Of a stretch of DNA of 64,000 nt, positions 19,431 through 30,176 are shown in pieces (position 1 is the first letter of the stretch; each line of letters begins with the position of its first letter). A model generated the notes under the pieces. It made no database searches. It was not told the origin of the DNA and was given only the letters and a program-made list of their open reading frames with translations. Position numbers and translations under genes: made by a program. Origin of the DNA: an uncultured Pseudomonadales bacterium (GTDB lineage: Bacteria > Pseudomonadota > Gammaproteobacteria > Pseudomonadales > Pseudohongiellaceae). The DNA lies in assembly GCA_949372635.1 (NCBI GenBank), contig CASIAB010000007.1:186001-250000 (forward strand). The letters are read 5' to 3'.

Positions 19431-20975
19431 CTACCAAGTCTGTGTGGACTTGAACTTTTCAATTGCAGCTTTGAACTGCGCGCCGATGTCGTCGTTGTAG
19501 TCGCCGGTATCGTTGATTTTTTTGATCAGTTCAGCATGCTCGCTATTCATGTAAGACAGCAGGCCTGCTTCAAAATCCAATATCTTATTCAACTCAATAT
19601 CTGTCAGAAAGCCTTCGTTCGCCGCGTAGATAGAGATGCCCATTTCCGCAATCGACATTGGCGTATATTGCTTCTGCTTCATCAATTCTGTCACACGCTG
19701 ACCGTGCTCTAACTGTGCTCGAGTCGCATCATCAAGATCAGAAGCGAAAGCAGCAAAGGCGGCTAATTCACGATATTGAGCTAGCGCGATACGGACACCG
19801 CCGCCTAACTTCTTAATAATCTTAGTTTGCGCAGCACCACCCACACGCGAAACAGAGACACCCGGGTTCATCGCAGGACGAATGCCTGAGTTAAATAGGT
19901 CTGTTTCCAAAAATATCTGGCCATCTGTAATCGAAATTACGTTGGTTGGCACAAACGCCGAAACGTCACCAGCCTGTGTCTCGATTATTGGCAATGCCGT
20001 CAAAGAACCTGTCTTCCCTTTCACTTCACCGTTAGTAAACTTCTCCACATAGTTAACGTTCACTTTCGATGACCGCTCCAAAAGACGTGAATGTAAGTAG
20101 AAAACATCTCCGGGGTAGGCTTCACGGCCTGGCGGTCTTCTTAGTAATAAGGAAATCTGCCTATAGGCCCAGGCTTGCTTAGTCAGGTCATCATAGACAA
20201 TCAATGCGTCTTGACCGCGATCACGGTAGTATTCGCCCATCGTGCAGCCTGAGTAGGGCGCTATGAATTGCATAGATGCTGGATCGGATGCTGTCGCTGC
20301 TACGACGATCGTGTATTCCATGGCGCCGTGCTCTTCCAGGCGATTTACCACGTTAGCTACAGATGAGGCTTTCTGACCTATCGCTACGTAGACACACTTA
20401 ACATTCTTACCTTTCTGATTGATGATCGCGTCGATCGCTACCGCTGTCTTTCCTACTTCACGGTCACCAATAATGAGTTCACGCTGACCCCTTCCGATTG
20501 GAACCATAGAGTCAATTGATTTCAATCCTGTCTGTACAGGCTCGTCAACTGACTGTCTTTCGATTACGCCGGGCGCTACTTTTTCAACCGCGTCGGTCAT
20601 AGTTGTTTCAACTGGGCCCTTGCCATCAATAGGCTTGCCTAGCGCATCAACAACGCGCCCTTCTAATTCAGGGCCAACTGGGACTTCTAAAATTCTCTTT
20701 GTACAGCGACAAGTTTGACCTTCGCGCAGCGAGAGATAATCGCCTAAAACAATCGCGCCTACAGAGTCGCGCTCAAGGTTAAGCGCCATTCCGTATACAC
20801 CACCCTCGAACTCGATCATTTCACCATACATCACATCGGCTAGGCCATGGATACGAATAATGCCGTCAGATACGCTGACGATGGTACCTTCATTTTTTGA
20901 CTCAACAGACACATCGAGCTTGTCGATCCGCTGCTTAATAATGTCACTGATTTCGGATGGATTCAGTTGTTGCAT
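19431..20975 (-). CDS. atpA: F1F0-ATP synthase alpha subunit
   Basis: Non-catalytic nucleotide-binding subunit of F1, 514 residues. The P-loop is GDREVGKT (residues 170-177), which still satisfies the GxxxxGKT rule although GDRQTGKT is more usual. Other conserved parts are the N-terminal stalk-binding [38 protein letters not shown] and [14 protein letters not shown]. It is 25 bp after atpH. Confidence 0.98.
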   Translation of the reverse strand: MQQLNPSEISDIIKQRIDKLDVSVESKNEGTIVSVSDGIIRIHGLADVMYGEMIEFEGGVYGMALNLERDSVGAIVLGDYLSLREGQTCRCTKRILEVPVGPELEGRVVDALGKPIDGKGPVETTMTDAVEKVAPGVIERQSVDEPVQTGLKSIDSMVPIGRGQRELIIGDREVGKTAVAIDAIINQKGKNVKCVYVAIGQKASSVANVVNRLEEHGAMEYTIVVAATASDPASMQFIAPYSGCTMGEYYRDRGQDALIVYDDLTKQAWAYRQISLLLRRPPGREAYPGDVFYLHSRLLERSSKVNVNYVEKFTNGEVKGKTGSLTALPIIETQAGDVSAFVPTNVISITDGQIFLETDLFNSGIRPAMNPGVSVSRVGGAAQTKIIKKLGGGVRIALAQYRELAAFAAFASDLDDATRAQLEHGQRVTELMKQKQYTPMSIAEMGISIYAANEGFLTDIELNKILDFEAGLLSYMNSEHAELIKKINDTGDYNDDIGAQFKAAIEKFKSTQTW

Positions 20976-21000
20976 GCTTATTTCCTTGTTCCTGACCTGC

Positions 21001-21537
21001 TCAGGAATTCATTGATTCAGCTAATTTAGATAACTTTCCGCGTACTGAGCTGTCGATGACATTGTCACCCGCTCTAATTACCGCACCGCCGATCAAGCTT
21101 TGGTCGACATTTGTAGTCAATAATATTTCTCGCTTAAGGCGATCTTTGAGAGCATTCGCCAGCTTGTTTGAAACATCTGAACTAATTTCAAAAGCTGTTG
21201 TGATCTCAACATCGACCGACATTTCCTGTTGTGCTTTCAATGCCTCAAACAGTGAAGAAATTTCTGGCAGCAACACTAGACGCTTATTATCAGCGAGTAG
21301 GGATACAAAATTCTTCCCTTTCTCGTCGAGTTCATCTCCGCACACGCCAATAAAGGCGTCGGCGATTTGGCTCGATGATAGCGATGGGGAACTTAGTATG
21401 CCACTCACTTCAGATTGATCCGCTACGGCTGCAGATAAAGCGATCATGCTGGACCATTTATCCAGCGCGCCATCCTGCAAAGCAGTTTCAAAAGCCGCCT
21501 TGGCATAGGGTCTTGCTAATGTGATTGGTTCTGCCAC
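21001..21537 (-). CDS. atpH: F1F0-ATP synthase delta subunit
   Basis: Peripheral-stalk cap on top of F1 (OSCP homologue), 178 residues. Visible family features are the opening [19 protein letters not shown], the helical N-terminal domain with [18 protein letters not shown], and the C-terminal [22 protein letters not shown]. It is 11 bp after atpF. Confidence 0.96.
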   Translation of the reverse strand: MAEPITLARPYAKAAFETALQDGALDKWSSMIALSAAVADQSEVSGILSSPSLSSSQIADAFIGVCGDELDEKGKNFVSLLADNKRLVLLPEISSLFEALKAQQEMSVDVEITTAFEISSDVSNKLANALKDRLKREILLTTNVDQSLIGGAVIRAGDNVIDSSVRGKLSKLAESMNS

Positions 21538-21548
21538 TGTCTAGTTTC

Positions 21549-22019
21549 TCAAAGCTCGGAAGCTAATTTGTGTAACATATCTTCATTGGCGGCTTGATTG
21601 ATTGAGCCTTCCAGGATCTTCTCGGCACCAGCAATTGCTATCGCAGATACTTGAGCGCGGAGAGCTTCTTTCGCTCTATTCACTTCCTGTTCAATATCGG
21701 CCTGAGCGCCAGCAATAATTCGCTGGGCCTCTTCTTTGGCTTTATCTTTTGCTTCGTCGACAATCTGTGCACCGCGCTTGTTCGCAAGATCGATAATGCC
21801 AGCTGCCTCAACCTTCGCTACTTTCAGCTGGTCCGTAGACTTAGCCTGCGCCAGTTCCAGGTCCTTCTCAGCTCGAGCTGCTGCCTCTAAACCGTGTGCA
21901 ATTTTCTGTCGGCGTTCTTCCATAACATTCATGAATAGAGGCCAGACATATTTCGCGCAGAACCACCAGAAAACGAAGAACGCTACCGATTGCCCGATAA
22001 TAGTTAATGTAATATCCAC
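21549..22019 (-). CDS. atpF: F1F0-ATP synthase subunit b
   Basis: Peripheral-stalk subunit, 156 residues: one N-terminal membrane helix (about 5-25, [18 protein letters not shown]) followed by a long charged, Ala-rich coiled coil to the C-terminus. It is standard in length and lies between atpE and atpH. Confidence 0.96.
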   Translation of the reverse strand: MDITLTIIGQSVAFFVFWWFCAKYVWPLFMNVMEERRQKIAHGLEAAARAEKDLELAQAKSTDQLKVAKVEAAGIIDLANKRGAQIVDEAKDKAKEEAQRIIAGAQADIEQEVNRAKEALRAQVSAIAIAGAEKILEGSINQAANEDMLHKLASEL

Positions 22020-22047
22020 CGCGACCTCCCGCTATTAGGTGTCTGTC

Positions 22048-22329
<282 letters not shown>

Positions 22330-22363
22330 TCAGATCAATCTTAATAAAATGTACAAATTTGTA

Positions 22364-23254
<891 letters not shown>

Positions 23255-23279
23255 CTATACTCTCTATACTTATCGAAAG

Positions 23280-23684
23280 TTACGTTTTGTGCTTATGTTT
23301 TTTATGTGTGGGGACGTAACCAATGAGCCCCGACATTACTACGCCTACAAAATGGACCAGTGTAAACCCAAGTATTAAAGCTAATTCCTTTAAGCTGGTG
23401 ATCAGTGTGAAGCTAAGCGCAAATAACATCACTGTCATGATGATCTTACCAAGCTCTCCACGAATAAAGCCTTTCACAACATTTTGCGCATTCCTCGCCC
23501 CTTGATAACGATAGGCATGTAACACAAAATAACTGTTTGGCAATGCACTTATCAAACCGCCTACTAGTAATGAGTAGGCTAAAACTACGTCTGAAATTAG
23601 CAGAGAAGCTAATGCTATAAAGATAGTTACTACAAGTTGCGCAATAGTTACTTTGTATACCGGCGGGGCCTTTAAATTAGACAT
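23280..23684 (-). CDS. atpI: ATP synthase-associated protein I
   Basis: Small membrane protein at the head of the atp operon, 134 residues with about four hydrophobic segments and a basic C-terminus (PTHKKHKHKT). AtpI is thought to help c-ring assembly and Mg2+ supply. GGLISALPNSYFVLHAYRYQGA is the conserved stretch. It is 25 bp before atpB. The operon promoter should lie in 23685-23812. Confidence 0.88.
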   Translation of the reverse strand: MSNLKAPPVYKVTIAQLVVTIFIALASLLISDVVLAYSLLVGGLISALPNSYFVLHAYRYQGARNAQNVVKGFIRGELGKIIMTVMLFALSFTLITSLKELALILGFTLVHFVGVVMSGLIGYVPTHKKHKHKT

Positions 23685-23812
23685 TTTGGCTTAGCTTTTC
23701 AACTTCGCACTCCATCGGCACTTGCCACAAACACCTAAAAAATTACAGCGGTGATCACCAAAGCACGCGCATTATAGGGACTTTATAGTACCTAATCAAC
23801 TACGCTGGATTA

Positions 23813-24724
23813 TCAATTAATGTGAGAGAGAATGCCGTCTAGTTCGTCTAGGGAATTGTATTTTACAACAAGTCGACCCTTGCCCTTGGCAGTATGCTGG
23901 ATCAATACCTTAGCGCCCAGCTTGCTAGCTAGGCTCTCTTCTAGATTATTGATGTCGGGATCCACCAGCTTGGTGGTCGCGCTACCAGTTGAACCTGCCT
24001 CAGCTATCAGCCGGCGAACCAGAGACTCTGTCTGACGTACGGACAACCCTTTACCTACTACGGACCTAGCAGCCTCGGATTGTTGAGTATTCGGAAGTGA
24101 CAGCAGGGCCCTAGCGTGGCCCATTTCCAGATCCCCATGCTCCAACATTCGACGAACATCGATGCTCAGGCCAATCAAGCGCATTAGGTTGGTCACGGTT
24201 GCCCTAGATTTACCTACCGCATCAGCCACCTCTTGTTGAGTCAACTCAAATTCATCCTGCAGGCGCTTAAGCGCCATCGCCTCTTCGATGGGGTTGAGAT
24301 TTTCTCGCTGAATATTCTCGATCAGCGACATGGCAATTGCAGCCTCATCGCCGACTACCTTGATAATCGCCGGTATAGTGTCTATACCGGCCATCTGAGA
24401 GGCTCTCCAGCGTCGTTCGCCGGCTATAATCTCGTATTTGTCTGATGATATGGGGCGCACAACAATTGGCTGCATCACGCCCTGAGCTCCAATGGAGGCG
24501 GCTAGCTCTCCTAAAGCCTCTTCGTGCATATCGGTTCGCGGTTGGTATTTACCACGCTGAATTAGCTCAATAGGGATATTTTTGAGATCGCCGTCTTTTT
24601 CAGCAGCTTGTGGTGACTGCATTGCGCGTTCTTTGGGCTTACCAAGGAGGCTTGCCATTGTCTCTGTGCTGCCCTTGGAAAGCAGTGCGTCTAAACCTTT
24701 ACCAAGTTTTCTCTTACTAGTCAT
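23813..24724 (-). CDS. parB: Chromosome partitioning protein ParB
   Basis: CTP-dependent DNA clamp that loads at parS and spreads to organise origin segregation. From ATG 24724 (MTSKRKLGKGLDALLSKG) the protein has 303 residues, the usual chromosomal ParB size. Visible parts are the CTPase motif GERRWRASQMAG, ENIQRENLNPIEEA, the helix-turn-helix LTQQEVADAVGKSRATVTNLMRL and the C-terminal dimerisation domain. An in-frame ATG at 24823 would overlap parA by 29 bp and adds nothing conserved. Its probable targets are the two parS sites in recF. Confidence 0.95.
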   Translation of the reverse strand: MTSKRKLGKGLDALLSKGSTETMASLLGKPKERAMQSPQAAEKDGDLKNIPIELIQRGKYQPRTDMHEEALGELAASIGAQGVMQPIVVRPISSDKYEIIAGERRWRASQMAGIDTIPAIIKVVGDEAAIAMSLIENIQRENLNPIEEAMALKRLQDEFELTQQEVADAVGKSRATVTNLMRLIGLSIDVRRMLEHGDLEMGHARALLSLPNTQQSEAARSVVGKGLSVRQTESLVRRLIAEAGSTGSATTKLVDPDINNLEESLASKLGAKVLIQHTAKGKGRLVVKYNSLDELDGILSHIN

Positions 24725-24794
24725 CTTGCATTCGGGCTCAGGTAAATGGGTTTTTTCCCTGGTTTCATAAGATTTAAAAAAAGTGTAATTACAG

Positions 24795-25583
24795 CTAAAC
24801 AGCGGCTCTTGCGGCTGCTTCATCGTTGCGTCTCAATACTTCCCCGGCCAAGGCAAGATAAGCAATTGCTCCTCGGGACTGCTTGTCGTAATTCAGAACT
24901 GGCTTGCCGTAGCTAGGGGCCTCGGCTAGACGAACATTTCTCGGTACGACTGTCCGGTAGACAGCGTCTCCAAAAAAGCTAATTAGCTGGCCATTCACTT
25001 CTGAAGTCAGTTTGTTCCGGGGATCATACATGGTGCGCACGATTCCTTCGATCTTTAAGTCAGGATTCAAGCTATCACGTATTGCATTAATCGTATCCAT
25101 CAATGCCGATAAGCCCTCAAGGGCATAGTATTCACACTGCATTGGTATAACCACGCCGTCAGCAGCGACCATCGCGTTAATTGTCAACATATTTAATGAA
25201 GGGGGACAATCAATGACTATGTAGTCATAACGGTGACGAACTTGTTCAATAATTTGGCGGAGTCGACGTTCGCGGTTATCTTCGTTTATTAGCTCTACTT
25301 CAGCCGCAACCAGATCGCCATTTGCCGGCAGCAAATCGTATCCAGAAGCTTCGGGTCGTTGGACAACCTCATCAAATTCCGCATACTGCATCAGCACATC
25401 ATATATTGATGTCTCCAATGAGGACTTGTCGACTCCGCTACCCATAGTGGCATTGCCTTGTGGGTCCAGATCGATCAGTAGCACATTTTTTCGAGTGAAT
25501 TTTAACGACGCAGCAAGATTCACAGAAGTCGTAGTCTTACCTACACCGCCTTTCTGATTTGCTATTGCGAGAACTTTGGCCAC
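24795..25583 (-). CDS. parA: Chromosome partitioning ATPase ParA (Soj)
   Basis: Walker-type ATPase that drives segregation of ParB-parS complexes; 262 residues from a GTG start. The deviant Walker A KGGVGKTTTSVNLAASL is at residues 11-27, with DCPPSLNMLT (Walker B region) and VPMQCEYYALEGLSAL following. It is upstream of parB with a 70 bp gap and downstream of rsmG, the common chromosomal order. Confidence 0.97.
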   Translation of the reverse strand: MAKVLAIANQKGGVGKTTTSVNLAASLKFTRKNVLLIDLDPQGNATMGSGVDKSSLETSIYDVLMQYAEFDEVVQRPEASGYDLLPANGDLVAAEVELINEDNRERRLRQIIEQVRHRYDYIVIDCPPSLNMLTINAMVAADGVVIPMQCEYYALEGLSALMDTINAIRDSLNPDLKIEGIVRTMYDPRNKLTSEVNGQLISFFGDAVYRTVVPRNVRLAEAPSYGKPVLNYDKQSRGAIAYLALAGEVLRRNDEAAARAAV

Positions 25584-25704
25584 TGGTTTATTCCTAGCTT
25601 TTAATCTTAACTTCTATCCTAAGCTGCTGTGCTTAGCTGTGGCTCGCAAACATTGTATCAAATTCTTCCTAATTATTCGGTCGACTGTGCTCAAGTATTG
25701 AAAT

Positions 25705-26346
25705 TCAACTTCCCTGCCTTGTTCGCTTTACCTCGATCAGATGGCGCTGTGATTTACTGCCAGGCACATTTAATTTAATAGCTTTCGATAGTTCGAAACC
25801 ATCTGGCAATCGCGCTATTTCTTCATCGGGAAAATGCCCCTTCATAGCCAATAATTTACACTCGACGGAAAATATTGGCTGCAGCATAGTCAAGGCATCG
25901 ACTAGTGTAGAGAACGCTCGACATATCACCATATCAATTTGCTGGATGCTTTGATAGTGCTCTATTCGAGAATTTTCGATAGCGATATTATCCAAGCCCA
26001 GCTGAATTTTTGCTTGGAACATGAACCGTGTTTTCTTGCCATTTGAGTCAATCAACACGAATTTTTTTCCCGGATTCAAGATCGCTAAAGGAATTCCCGG
26101 CAATCCAGCGCCAGCACCAATATCTGCTATTAGGTTTCCTTCCAAATAAGGGTCTATAGACAGGCTATCGAGAATATGCCTCGATACCAACGAATCCAAT
26201 TCACTGCCTCCGAGAAGGTTGTACGCGGAATTCCATTTCTTGAGTATGTTGATATAGGCAAGCAAAGAAGAAAGCATTTCTTCGTTACAATTTAGAGACA
26301 GTGATGAAATACCACTCTGTAACTCCTCTCTGATTAAATCTGTCAT
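25705..26346 (-). CDS. rsmG: 16S rRNA (guanine527-N7)-methyltransferase RsmG
   Basis: Methylates G527 of 16S rRNA using SAM; 213 residues. Typical motifs are NLLGGSELDSLVSRHILDSL, IADIGAGAGLPGIPLAIL (the SAM site), FVLIDSNGKKTRF and VICRAFSTL. It is 15 bp downstream of mnmG, the classical gidA-gidB pair. Confidence 0.96.
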   Translation of the reverse strand: MTDLIREELQSGISSLSLNCNEEMLSSLLAYINILKKWNSAYNLLGGSELDSLVSRHILDSLSIDPYLEGNLIADIGAGAGLPGIPLAILNPGKKFVLIDSNGKKTRFMFQAKIQLGLDNIAIENSRIEHYQSIQQIDMVICRAFSTLVDALTMLQPIFSVECKLLAMKGHFPDEEIARLPDGFELSKAIKLNVPGSKSQRHLIEVKRTRQGS

Positions 26347-26361
26347 CAGTTCACCGTCGAG

Positions 26362-28287
26362 CTAACCAGCCTTGCGATTTATCGCCCGGTGTTTCTTCAG
26401 ATAAATTAGCAATAATGATATTGCCGCTGGAGTTATGCCGGGAATACGTGAGGCCCGACCAATATTTTCGGGTTTTGCTTCTAATAGTTTCTGCTTCAAT
26501 TCATTTGAAAGTCCCTGCATCTGCTGATAGTCAAAATCAGTAGGCAGCTTTGTGCTCTCTTGCTTCTTCAAGCGCTCGATATCTTCTTTCTGTCGATCTA
26601 TGTAGCCCTGATACTTGATCTGTATCTCTGCCTGCTGTGTCGACTGAGCTTCAATCGCTGTTTGTACTCTCTCTACTGTGCTGTCAGGAAAATCGATGCC
26701 ACCGCTATACGCAGTCATCAAGGGACCGTGCTCTACTCTAGGCCTAGCCAGCAGATCAGCCAGGCTATATTCGCGAGATATAGGGTTTTCTAATAGGCGG
26801 TTTATACGCTGAGCTCGATCTGTATTGGGCTGCACCCAGGTGCTGCGTAAAAATTGCAGTTCTTCTTCGATTCGAGTTTTCTTCTCGCTGTAAAATGCCC
26901 AGCGCTCATCATCAACCAAACCTAATTTTCTACCGTGTTCAGTAAGACGCAGATCCGCATTGTCCTCTCGCAGGGTTAACCTGTATTCCGCTCGACTGGT
27001 AAACATGCGATAAGGCTCGTTCGTACCGAGAGTAATTAAGTCGTCGATTAACACGCCGATGTAGGCCTCATCTCTTCGCGGACACCAGGACTCAAGTCCT
27101 CTCGCATCTAGACCTGCATTCAGTCCAGCCATCAGTCCCTGTGCGCCAGCTTCTTCGTATCCAGTTGTGCCGTTGATCTGACCCGCGAAATAAAGCCCTT
27201 TGACGAATATAGTCTCTAGGGAATAATGCAAATCTCTCGGATCGAAGAAGTCATATTCAATCGCGTAACCAGGCCGTGTTATATGTGCGTTCTCAAAGCC
27301 CTTAATTTCACGTACCATTTCCAATTGCACATCGAACGGCAAACTTGTCGAAATACCGTTTGGATAAATCTCTTTTGTATTCAAGCCTTCCGGTTCAACA
27401 AAGATTTGATGAGACAATTTATCTGCAAAGCGCATCACCTTGTCTTCGATCGATGGACAGTAACGCGGCCCTGTTCCCTCGATAACTCCTGTGTACATGG
27501 GCGAACGATCTAATCCGGCTCGAATTACTTCGTGGCATTTTTCGTTAGTGCTAGTGATGTAACAATTAATTTGTTCAGGGTGATCGGACTGTTTTCCCAG
27601 ATAAGACATTACCGGAAGAGGTGTGTCCCCTTCTTGAACTTGCATCATAGAAAAATCGACAGAGTCGGCATCGATACGTGGCGGCGTTCCTGTCTTAAGG
27701 CGATTGACCCTAAAGGGCAGTTTTCGCAAGCGGTTAGCCAGGGCTATTGCGGGTGGATCTCCAGCTCTACCACCGGAGGTGTTCTCCAGGCCAATGTGTA
27801 TCTTCCCGCCTAAAAACGTGCCAGTGGTCAACACAACTCTCGGTGCTCTGATGAGCATTCCCATTTGTGTAATGACCCCGACGATTGCTCCGCCTTCGAT
27901 AAGGAGATCGTCTACACCTTGCTGAAAAAGAGAGAGGTTCTCTTGTTGTTCCAACATTTCTCGGATTGCTGCCCTGTACAGAACTCTATCAGCTTGCGCC
28001 CGAGTAGCTCTCACCGCAGGCCCTTTACTTGCGTTCAAGACACGGAATTGTATGCCAGCTAGGTCCACAGCTTTTGCCATAGCTCCGCCAAGGGCATCTA
28101 TTTCTTTAACTAGATGACTCTTACCAACGCCACCAATCGCCGGATTACAAGACATCTGACCGAGGGTTTCTATGCTGTGGGTGACTAGCAAGGTAGAAAC
28201 ACCTTGACGTGCAGAAGCCAGAGCTGCCTCTGTGCCTGCATGTCCTCCACCAACGATGATCACTTCAAATGCTTTACTGTATTCCAC
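26362..28287 (-). CDS. mnmG: tRNA uridine 5-carboxymethylaminomethyl modification protein MnmG
   Basis: FAD protein that works with MnmE to modify U34 of certain tRNAs. It has 641 residues from a GTG start. The FAD-binding opening [16 protein letters not shown], the [24 protein letters not shown] motif and the C-terminal [24 protein letters not shown] are diagnostic. It lies downstream of mnmE across a 403-bp AT-rich spacer, which is long for this pair. Confidence 0.97.
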   Translation of the reverse strand: MEYSKAFEVIIVGGGHAGTEAALASARQGVSTLLVTHSIETLGQMSCNPAIGGVGKSHLVKEIDALGGAMAKAVDLAGIQFRVLNASKGPAVRATRAQADRVLYRAAIREMLEQQENLSLFQQGVDDLLIEGGAIVGVITQMGMLIRAPRVVLTTGTFLGGKIHIGLENTSGGRAGDPPAIALANRLRKLPFRVNRLKTGTPPRIDADSVDFSMMQVQEGDTPLPVMSYLGKQSDHPEQINCYITSTNEKCHEVIRAGLDRSPMYTGVIEGTGPRYCPSIEDKVMRFADKLSHQIFVEPEGLNTKEIYPNGISTSLPFDVQLEMVREIKGFENAHITRPGYAIEYDFFDPRDLHYSLETIFVKGLYFAGQINGTTGYEEAGAQGLMAGLNAGLDARGLESWCPRRDEAYIGVLIDDLITLGTNEPYRMFTSRAEYRLTLREDNADLRLTEHGRKLGLVDDERWAFYSEKKTRIEEELQFLRSTWVQPNTDRAQRINRLLENPISREYSLADLLARPRVEHGPLMTAYSGGIDFPDSTVERVQTAIEAQSTQQAEIQIKYQGYIDRQKEDIERLKKQESTKLPTDFDYQQMQGLSNELKQKLLEAKPENIGRASRIPGITPAAISLLLIYLKKHRAINRKAG

Positions 28288-28349
28288 AGTTTTCCAAATC
28301 CTAATTAACAGTGCGATTTAAATGGCTTAGTAAGTATAAGGCCTAATTC

Positions 28350-28499
28350 TTAAACTAATAGTTACAGTTTTATCAATATGTTACTAATATTAATTTACAT
28401 CTATGTATTAGTTATATGTATATATAGAGTATTAATGTTAAAGCTAATAGCTACAGAGATATCTGTTGATATCTAAATTAAGCTAATACATATCAACAG
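28350..28499. repeat. AT-rich spacer with a direct repeat and an inverted repeat
   Basis: The 403-bp gap between mnmE and mnmG has no gene. It contains an imperfect direct repeat, TTAAACTAATAGTTACAG (28350-28367) and TTAAAGCTAATAGCTACAG (28438-28456). It also has a 10-bp inverted repeat, CTGTTGATAT (28463-28472) with ATATCAACAG (28490-28499), and a TATATGTATATATA run near 28415. I found no full DnaA box here. It could hold mnmG promoters or protein-binding sites. Confidence 0.5.
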
Positions 28500-28690
28500 C
28501 TTAAAACAATGAAAAGATGGTAGACAAGCACTGAATAGAGCAACAATAGCCTGTGAGCTTTTATGTATTACTTTAGCTGCCAGGCAAGCGAACCAATTTG
28601 GTACAAAACAATTCATCTGTTATTCCGGAAATACGTCGGTTTATACACATCTATCAAGCGGTGTAACATGTTCTCAACAATTTCTACGAA

Positions 28691-30112
28691 TTATTTACCA
28701 ACGCAAAAATTGGAGAATATTTCTCCTAACAGATCATCGCTAGTAAATTCACCAGTTATAGCTCCGAGCTGTGTTTGAGCAAAACGTAGATCTTCTGAGA
28801 TTAACTCCAACGATGCGTTTTTTACTAAAAGCTCTAATGCTGATTCAATGAGCCGTTTAGCATTACTTAGAGCAGTCAGATGTCTCTGGCGTGCTATGAA
28901 AACCCCTTCCTCGTTAGCATCAAAACCGATAGCGTCTTTTATATATTCTCTAAGCAAGTTCATACCGACATTTTTTTTGGCGGAGAGACTAATGACAGGT
29001 ATCGAATAACCGAGATAGACAACCGTAGAAAGGCTCGGGGCTTCACTGGTTAGTAGATCAATCTTGTTGAATACAATCGCGGTGTTATGCAGATGCTCGA
29101 GTTCTTTAATTGACTTATCAGTTAATAATACGAGCGGTGCTAAGAGATTTTCCACATCTTGCTCTGGCTGCGATTTATCCACTACTAGTAATACCTGGTC
29201 AGCTTGTTCCATTGCTAACTGGGCGCGCCTCAAACCTTCTTTCTCCACTACGTCATCGCTAATTCGAATACCGGCAGTGTCTATAATGTGAACAGGCAGC
29301 CCATCTATGGTGATCACTTCAGATAAGAGGTCTCTGGTGGTTCCCGGGATATCTGTAACAATCGCACTATCTACGCCTGAGAGTGCGTTTAAAAGACTAG
29401 ACTTACCTGCGTTCGGCCTACCCGCGATAACAACATTAATCCCTTCTTTCAAAAGAGCGCCTTGTTTTGCCTGAGCAAGGGTTTCCTCTATCGATTTAAG
29501 GACAGCGTTTAGAGAATCTCTGACCTTATTGTCACTAACGAAATCTATATCCTCGTCTGAGAAATCGATCGTAGCCTCAATATGTGTTCTTGCTTCTATT
29601 AACAGCTGTAGCAGGTTTAGTATTTTATTGGAGAATTCGCCCTGTAATGTTCGCAGAGCAGACTTCGCGGCTTGTTTTGAATTAGATTCAATCAGGTCGG
29701 CAATAGCTTCGGCTTGGAGCAAGTCTATTTTGTTGTTCAGAAATGCGCGTTCCGAGAACTCGCCAGGATTCGCGAGTCTTGCGCCTAGTTGTACGGCTCG
29801 ATCGAGTAACTCTCGCAGGACGTAGGTGCCTCCATGGCCTTGTAGTTCCAACACATCTTCTCCAGTGAAGGAATTTGGGGCGCTGAAGAATAGAGCAACA
29901 CCTTGATCTATAGTTATCTTGGAGGCATCGAGAAAGTTGCAAAAATGGGCGTGTCTAGGTGTAGGTGTAAAACCGAGGATTTGTTCGCTTATAGAAAGAG
30001 CAAGAGTGCCAGATACTCTGACGATACCAACACCTGAGCGCCCCGGTGCAGTCGCGATAGCGCAGACAGTATCAATTTCTAATTGAGATGTTTCCACAGA
30101 AGACATAGGCAT
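28691..30112 (-). CDS. mnmE: tRNA modification GTPase MnmE
   Basis: Partner of MnmG in U34 tRNA modification, 473 residues. The N-terminal folate-binding domain includes DTVCAIATAPGRSGVGIVRVSG; the G domain has G1 GRPNAGKS, DIPGTTRD, DTAG and NKID; the C-terminus ends in the family CVGK motif (CxGK) with its essential Cys. It is 64 bp downstream of yidC. Confidence 0.97.
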   Translation of the reverse strand: MPMSSVETSQLEIDTVCAIATAPGRSGVGIVRVSGTLALSISEQILGFTPTPRHAHFCNFLDASKITIDQGVALFFSAPNSFTGEDVLELQGHGGTYVLRELLDRAVQLGARLANPGEFSERAFLNNKIDLLQAEAIADLIESNSKQAAKSALRTLQGEFSNKILNLLQLLIEARTHIEATIDFSDEDIDFVSDNKVRDSLNAVLKSIEETLAQAKQGALLKEGINVVIAGRPNAGKSSLLNALSGVDSAIVTDIPGTTRDLLSEVITIDGLPVHIIDTAGIRISDDVVEKEGLRRAQLAMEQADQVLLVVDKSQPEQDVENLLAPLVLLTDKSIKELEHLHNTAIVFNKIDLLTSEAPSLSTVVYLGYSIPVISLSAKKNVGMNLLREYIKDAIGFDANEEGVFIARQRHLTALSNAKRLIESALELLVKNASLELISEDLRFAQTQLGAITGEFTSDDLLGEIFSNFCVGK

Positions 30113-30176
30113 CGCTAAACACGTTTATGGCAGAAGATCTATAAATTAGGAGAACCTGCCAATCACAGTGATTGAG

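Noticed and set aside
20440-20475. Unusual P-loop GDREVGKT in AtpA
   Set aside because: It still meets the GxxxxGKT rule and all other parts are intact; treated as normal variation.
24725-24823. 33-residue N-terminal extension of ParB
   Set aside because: It overlaps the parA end; MTSKRKLGKGLDALL at 24724 is the usual ParB start.
28350-28500. CRISPR-like or satellite array in the mnmE-mnmG spacer
   Set aside because: Only two imperfect copies of one repeat and no regular spacing or spacers.
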